A stretch of DNA of 64,000 bases from Papio anubis (Eukaryota > Chordata > Mammalia > Primates > Cercopithecidae): positions 79,646,155 to 79,710,154 of the forward strand of contig NC_044985.1 of assembly GCF_008728515.1 (NCBI RefSeq), read 5' to 3'. The number at the start of each line of letters is the position of its first letter. Position 1 is the first letter of the stretch. A program made the translations under genes and the position numbers. A model generated the notes under the pieces. It was not told where the DNA came from and did no database searches. It saw nothing but the letters and a program-made list of their open reading frames with translations. Of this stretch, positions 61,512 to 64,000 are shown piece after piece.

Positions 61512-62087
61512 CTAGGTGAGAGGAAGCATTTGTAGAAAATGACAATCTGATCTATAAAGCAGATAACATGAGTTGTGCTTCTGGCTCGTTGTCAATTTAT
61601 TGCCTCTCAGCTCCAAATCTGCCTTTTTTGCCCTCCTTTGGGATATGTAACAGGACATTATAACATTTCTCCTTTGATAACCAGCATATTGTTATGGGTA
61701 CCAAGAAGCACTGTAAGAGGAAGAGGTTTCTTTCTGATTCCAGTGTTTTTTCTCATAGCTCCCATGGTGTGGCTGCCAGCAGTCAGCATCCTTGTCAATC
61801 TATGGTGTGAGGCTGACTCAGAGGCAGACACCCTCCAGCAAGTTTCACCAGCATCCCGGTGGGCAGCTTTCTACAAGTTTCACTTACATCACAGAGGGAA
61901 GACTTCCTTTCAAACTTTCAGGATCCCAGCAGGTGGTTTTCACCTCCTAGCCCAGACCTGCATCTCCTCAGCAAATATTTTTTCCATCCACTGGGCCACA
62001 GTCACACTTTCTCCCACGAGGTCTTAAATCTAAAGGCTTTGGGAAAGGGATGGCTCTTCTCTTTGAGCAGAGAGTCTCTGCTCCCTT

Positions 62088-62710
62088 AACATTCTGGTTA
62101 ATATTAAAACTATGTTTCTGGCAGGGTACAGTGGCTCATGCCTGTAATCCCAGCTCTTTGGGAGGCCAAGGTGGGCAGATCACGAGGTCAGGAGATCGAG
62201 ATCATCCTGGCTAACACGGTGAAACCCCGTCTGTACTAAAAATACCCCCCAAAAAAAAAAATTAGCCGGGCATGGTGGCGGGCACCTGTAGTCCCAGCTA
62301 CTCAGGAGGCTAAGCCAGGAGAACGGTGTGAACCTGGGAGGGGGAGCTTGCAGTGAGCCGAGATTGTGCCACTGCACTCCAGCCTAGGCGAAAGAGAGAG
62401 ACTCCATCTCAAAACAAACAAACAAACAACAACAAAAACTATGTTTCCATTCAATAAAGAGAGATGGCTTGGAGCAGAGTATTCAAAAAAATACTTCACT
62501 CACGGTCTGTCCGTTATCCCCTAAACTCTCTTTTCCAAAATAATGAGGTTTATTTTCAATGTACATGTCCTCCATTCATAGATAATCTCTCTTTTCTCAG
62601 TCTAAAGATTTTCTGCTTATCTCTGGTGTTGTTTCCCCTATAAAAGCCGGGGTGGTATTTACTGTTATTTCTATTACTTGGCTTTTACTACATTTTTCAC
62701 TACAACATCT
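62088..62710. repeat. First copy of a ~300-bp direct duplication (Alu-split)
   Basis: acattctggttaatattaaa at 62088, then (after the Alu) caataaagagagatggcttg ... tctattacttggcttttact. Matches 63477-63775 closely. Confidence 0.92.
62119..62435 (+). mobile_element. Alu, forward orientation
   Basis: ctggcagggtacagtggctc to an (AAAC)n tail. Perfect target duplication aaaactatgtttc (62106-62118; 62436-62448). Confidence 0.96.
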
Positions 62711-62928
62711 TCCAAGTTTGTTCCTTGAGCACTCTCCCTTAGACCTAGATGGAGTGGCTGCTCCTTAGATCTGCTATTCCTCTCTTCTTTAGAGCTGTGC
62801 TGTCCTATGCACTAGATCCCTATAGCTACTGATCACTTGAAATGTGGCCCTTCTGAAGTGAGCTGTGTTGAAATGTAGATTATGAAGACTTACCACAAAA
62901 AAACAAAACATGCAAATTATTCCATTAT

Positions 62929-63282
62929 ATTAGTTTGCTAGGGCTCCCATAACAAAGTACACAGACTGGGTGACTTAACAGAAATATGTTTTCTCAAAGT
63001 TTGAGATCCAGGTGTGAACAGGGTTGGTGCTTTCTGAGGTCTCACTCTTTGTCAAGATGGCCATCTTTTCCCTATGTCTTCATATCATCTTCCCTCTGTC
63101 ACGTCAAATTTCTTTTTTTATAAGGATACCAGTCATTTTGGATTAGAGCCTACCATCACCAGCTCAGTTTAACTTAATCATCTCTCTAAGGGCTCTATGT
63201 ACAAATACAGTCATATTCTGACATACAGCAGGTAAAAATTTCAATGTATGAATTGGGGGGACACCATTTAACCCATAATACT
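62929..63282 (-). mobile_element. MLT1-type LTR, reverse orientation
   Basis: ttagtttgctagggctccca, aaggataccagtcattttgg, gaattggggggacaccattt: an antisense mammalian MaLR LTR without internal sequence. Confidence 0.82.
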
Positions 63283-63329
63283 CATTATTAATTATTTACA
63301 TTGGTTATAGTACACTTTATATTTATTTC

Positions 63330-63450
63330 ATTGAGTGCCAAGTGTTGTTCTAGGACATCTATATCTCATTTAATTTTCTTAAAAACTCTATAAAATAAGT
63401 AGTGTTGTACCACTTTTGTGCCTATTGTATAGATGAGGACTTCATTTATA
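63330..63450. mobile_element. MIR/L2-like remnant
   Basis: catctatatctcatttaatt then tattgtatagatgaggactt, the usual order of an old MIR/L2 repeat. Confidence 0.5.
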
Positions 63451-63476
63451 ATGTAGTCTCTGCTCTCACAAAATAA

Positions 63477-63775
63477 ACATTCTGGTTAATATTAAAACTA
63501 TGTTTCCATTCAATAAAGAGAGATAGCTTGGAGCAGAGTATTCAAAAAGTACTCCATTCACGGTCTGTCCATTATCTCCCAAACTCTCTTTTCCAAAGTA
63601 ATGAGGTTTATTTTCAATGTACATGTCCTCCATTCATAGATAATCTCTCTTTTCTCTCTCAGTCTAAAGATTTTCTGCTTATCTCTGCTGTTGTTTCCCC
63701 TATAAAGGCGGAGGTGGTATTTACTTTTATTTCTATTACTTGGCCTTTAATACATTTTTTCACTCAACTACTAAA
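63477..63775. repeat. Second copy of the ~300-bp direct duplication
   Basis: acattctggttaatattaaa ... catgtcctccattcatagat ... tctattacttggcctttaat, nearly identical to the Alu-free parts of 62088-62710. Confidence 0.92.
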
Positions 63776-64000
63776 GGACATTGTTTTTGCAGCAGCAATT
63801 TGAAATTCTCTCTCTCTCTAATGTGCCTTTTGTTCTCTATTATTTTCACTTGTATGCAAACATGTTAAAATCCCATCTGAAAAAGTATCAGCCTTAATCC
63901 TATATTCCCTCTAGCAATTGCCCGATTTTTCTGCTCCCAAATTCTCCAGAATGTTCTCCAGTGAAGTATTTAATCCTTGCACACCACTCTCATCAAGAGG

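Larger units (their letters stand above)
58548..61860. repeat. Distal unit of a direct 3.3-kb duplication
   Basis: Collinear with 50956-54270 (see that entry for anchors). Unit-specific changes: a 39-bp tandem duplication (58895-58972), an AluYR-like insertion (59044-59350) and an L1 insertion (about 60435-61290). It carries the DNAH7 exon 60254-60316 and the possible exon 61471-61511. Confidence 0.88.

Noticed and set aside
61575..62027. 150-residue plus-strand ORF with hydrophobic stretches
   Set aside because: Not conserved in frame with the paralogous 53930-54270 block; no domain, promoter or splice evidence. Probably open by chance in an old repeat.
1..64000. A search by eye for CRISPR arrays, tRNA or rRNA genes, bacterial operons or integrated viral genes
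   Set aside because: None seen. The only retroviral-like material is solo MaLR/MLT LTRs without coding sequence.

Overview
The window is primate nuclear DNA from an Old World monkey. About 26 Alu elements are present. Several of them (17895-18200, 25606-25913, 42726-43030, 59044-59350) carry the variants I associate with the cercopithecid AluYR lineage, and the 25606 copy has a perfect 16-bp target-site duplication. The species cannot be named from the sequence. All the real coding capacity is one gene on the minus strand; the rest is intron filled with transposon layers.

The gene is DNAH7, an axonemal inner-arm dynein heavy chain. Eleven exons with consensus splice sites and unbroken phase lie, in transcript order, at 60254-60316, 52972-53034, 50094-50202, 49164-49311, 34159-34246, 32958-33138, 30598-30673, 25035-25160, 18681-18800, 7369-7552 and 6386-6565. 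Together they are 1,338 nt, exactly 446 codons, and encode the N-terminal tail upstream of the linker and motor. The initiating exon is probably beyond 64000 and the following exons are left of position 1. A possible twelfth exon is at 61471-61511.

Layout: 1-1769 holds a processed pseudogene of the E2F3b transcript, split by an Alu. 1770-9999 has L1 scraps, Alus and two exons. 10045-16875 is a mosaic of L1 copies interrupted by Alus and two MaLR LTRs. 16876-25605 is mostly unassigned intron with two exons. 25606-32465 is rich in DNA transposons: a Tigger1 copy nested with L1, LTR and Alus, two Tigger-type MITEs, and hAT elements. 32466-35389 holds two exons. 35390-46545 is almost entirely L1, including one nearly full-length copy with a GC-rich 5' UTR. 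46734-47215 is an Alu tail grown into a GGAA microsatellite. 47851-64000 holds the 5' exons and two local duplications.

The most interesting structure is an old direct duplication of about 3.3 kb (50956-54270 and 58548-61860). Each copy carries one 63-nt exon of phase 0-0, so the dynein N-terminus should contain two adjacent 21-residue repeats (15 of 21 identical). A companion 41-nt exon keeps good splice sites in the distal copy but has lost its GT donor in the proximal copy. I found no protein-coding novelty outside DNAH7, and no CRISPR, tRNA, rRNA or intact transposon gene.
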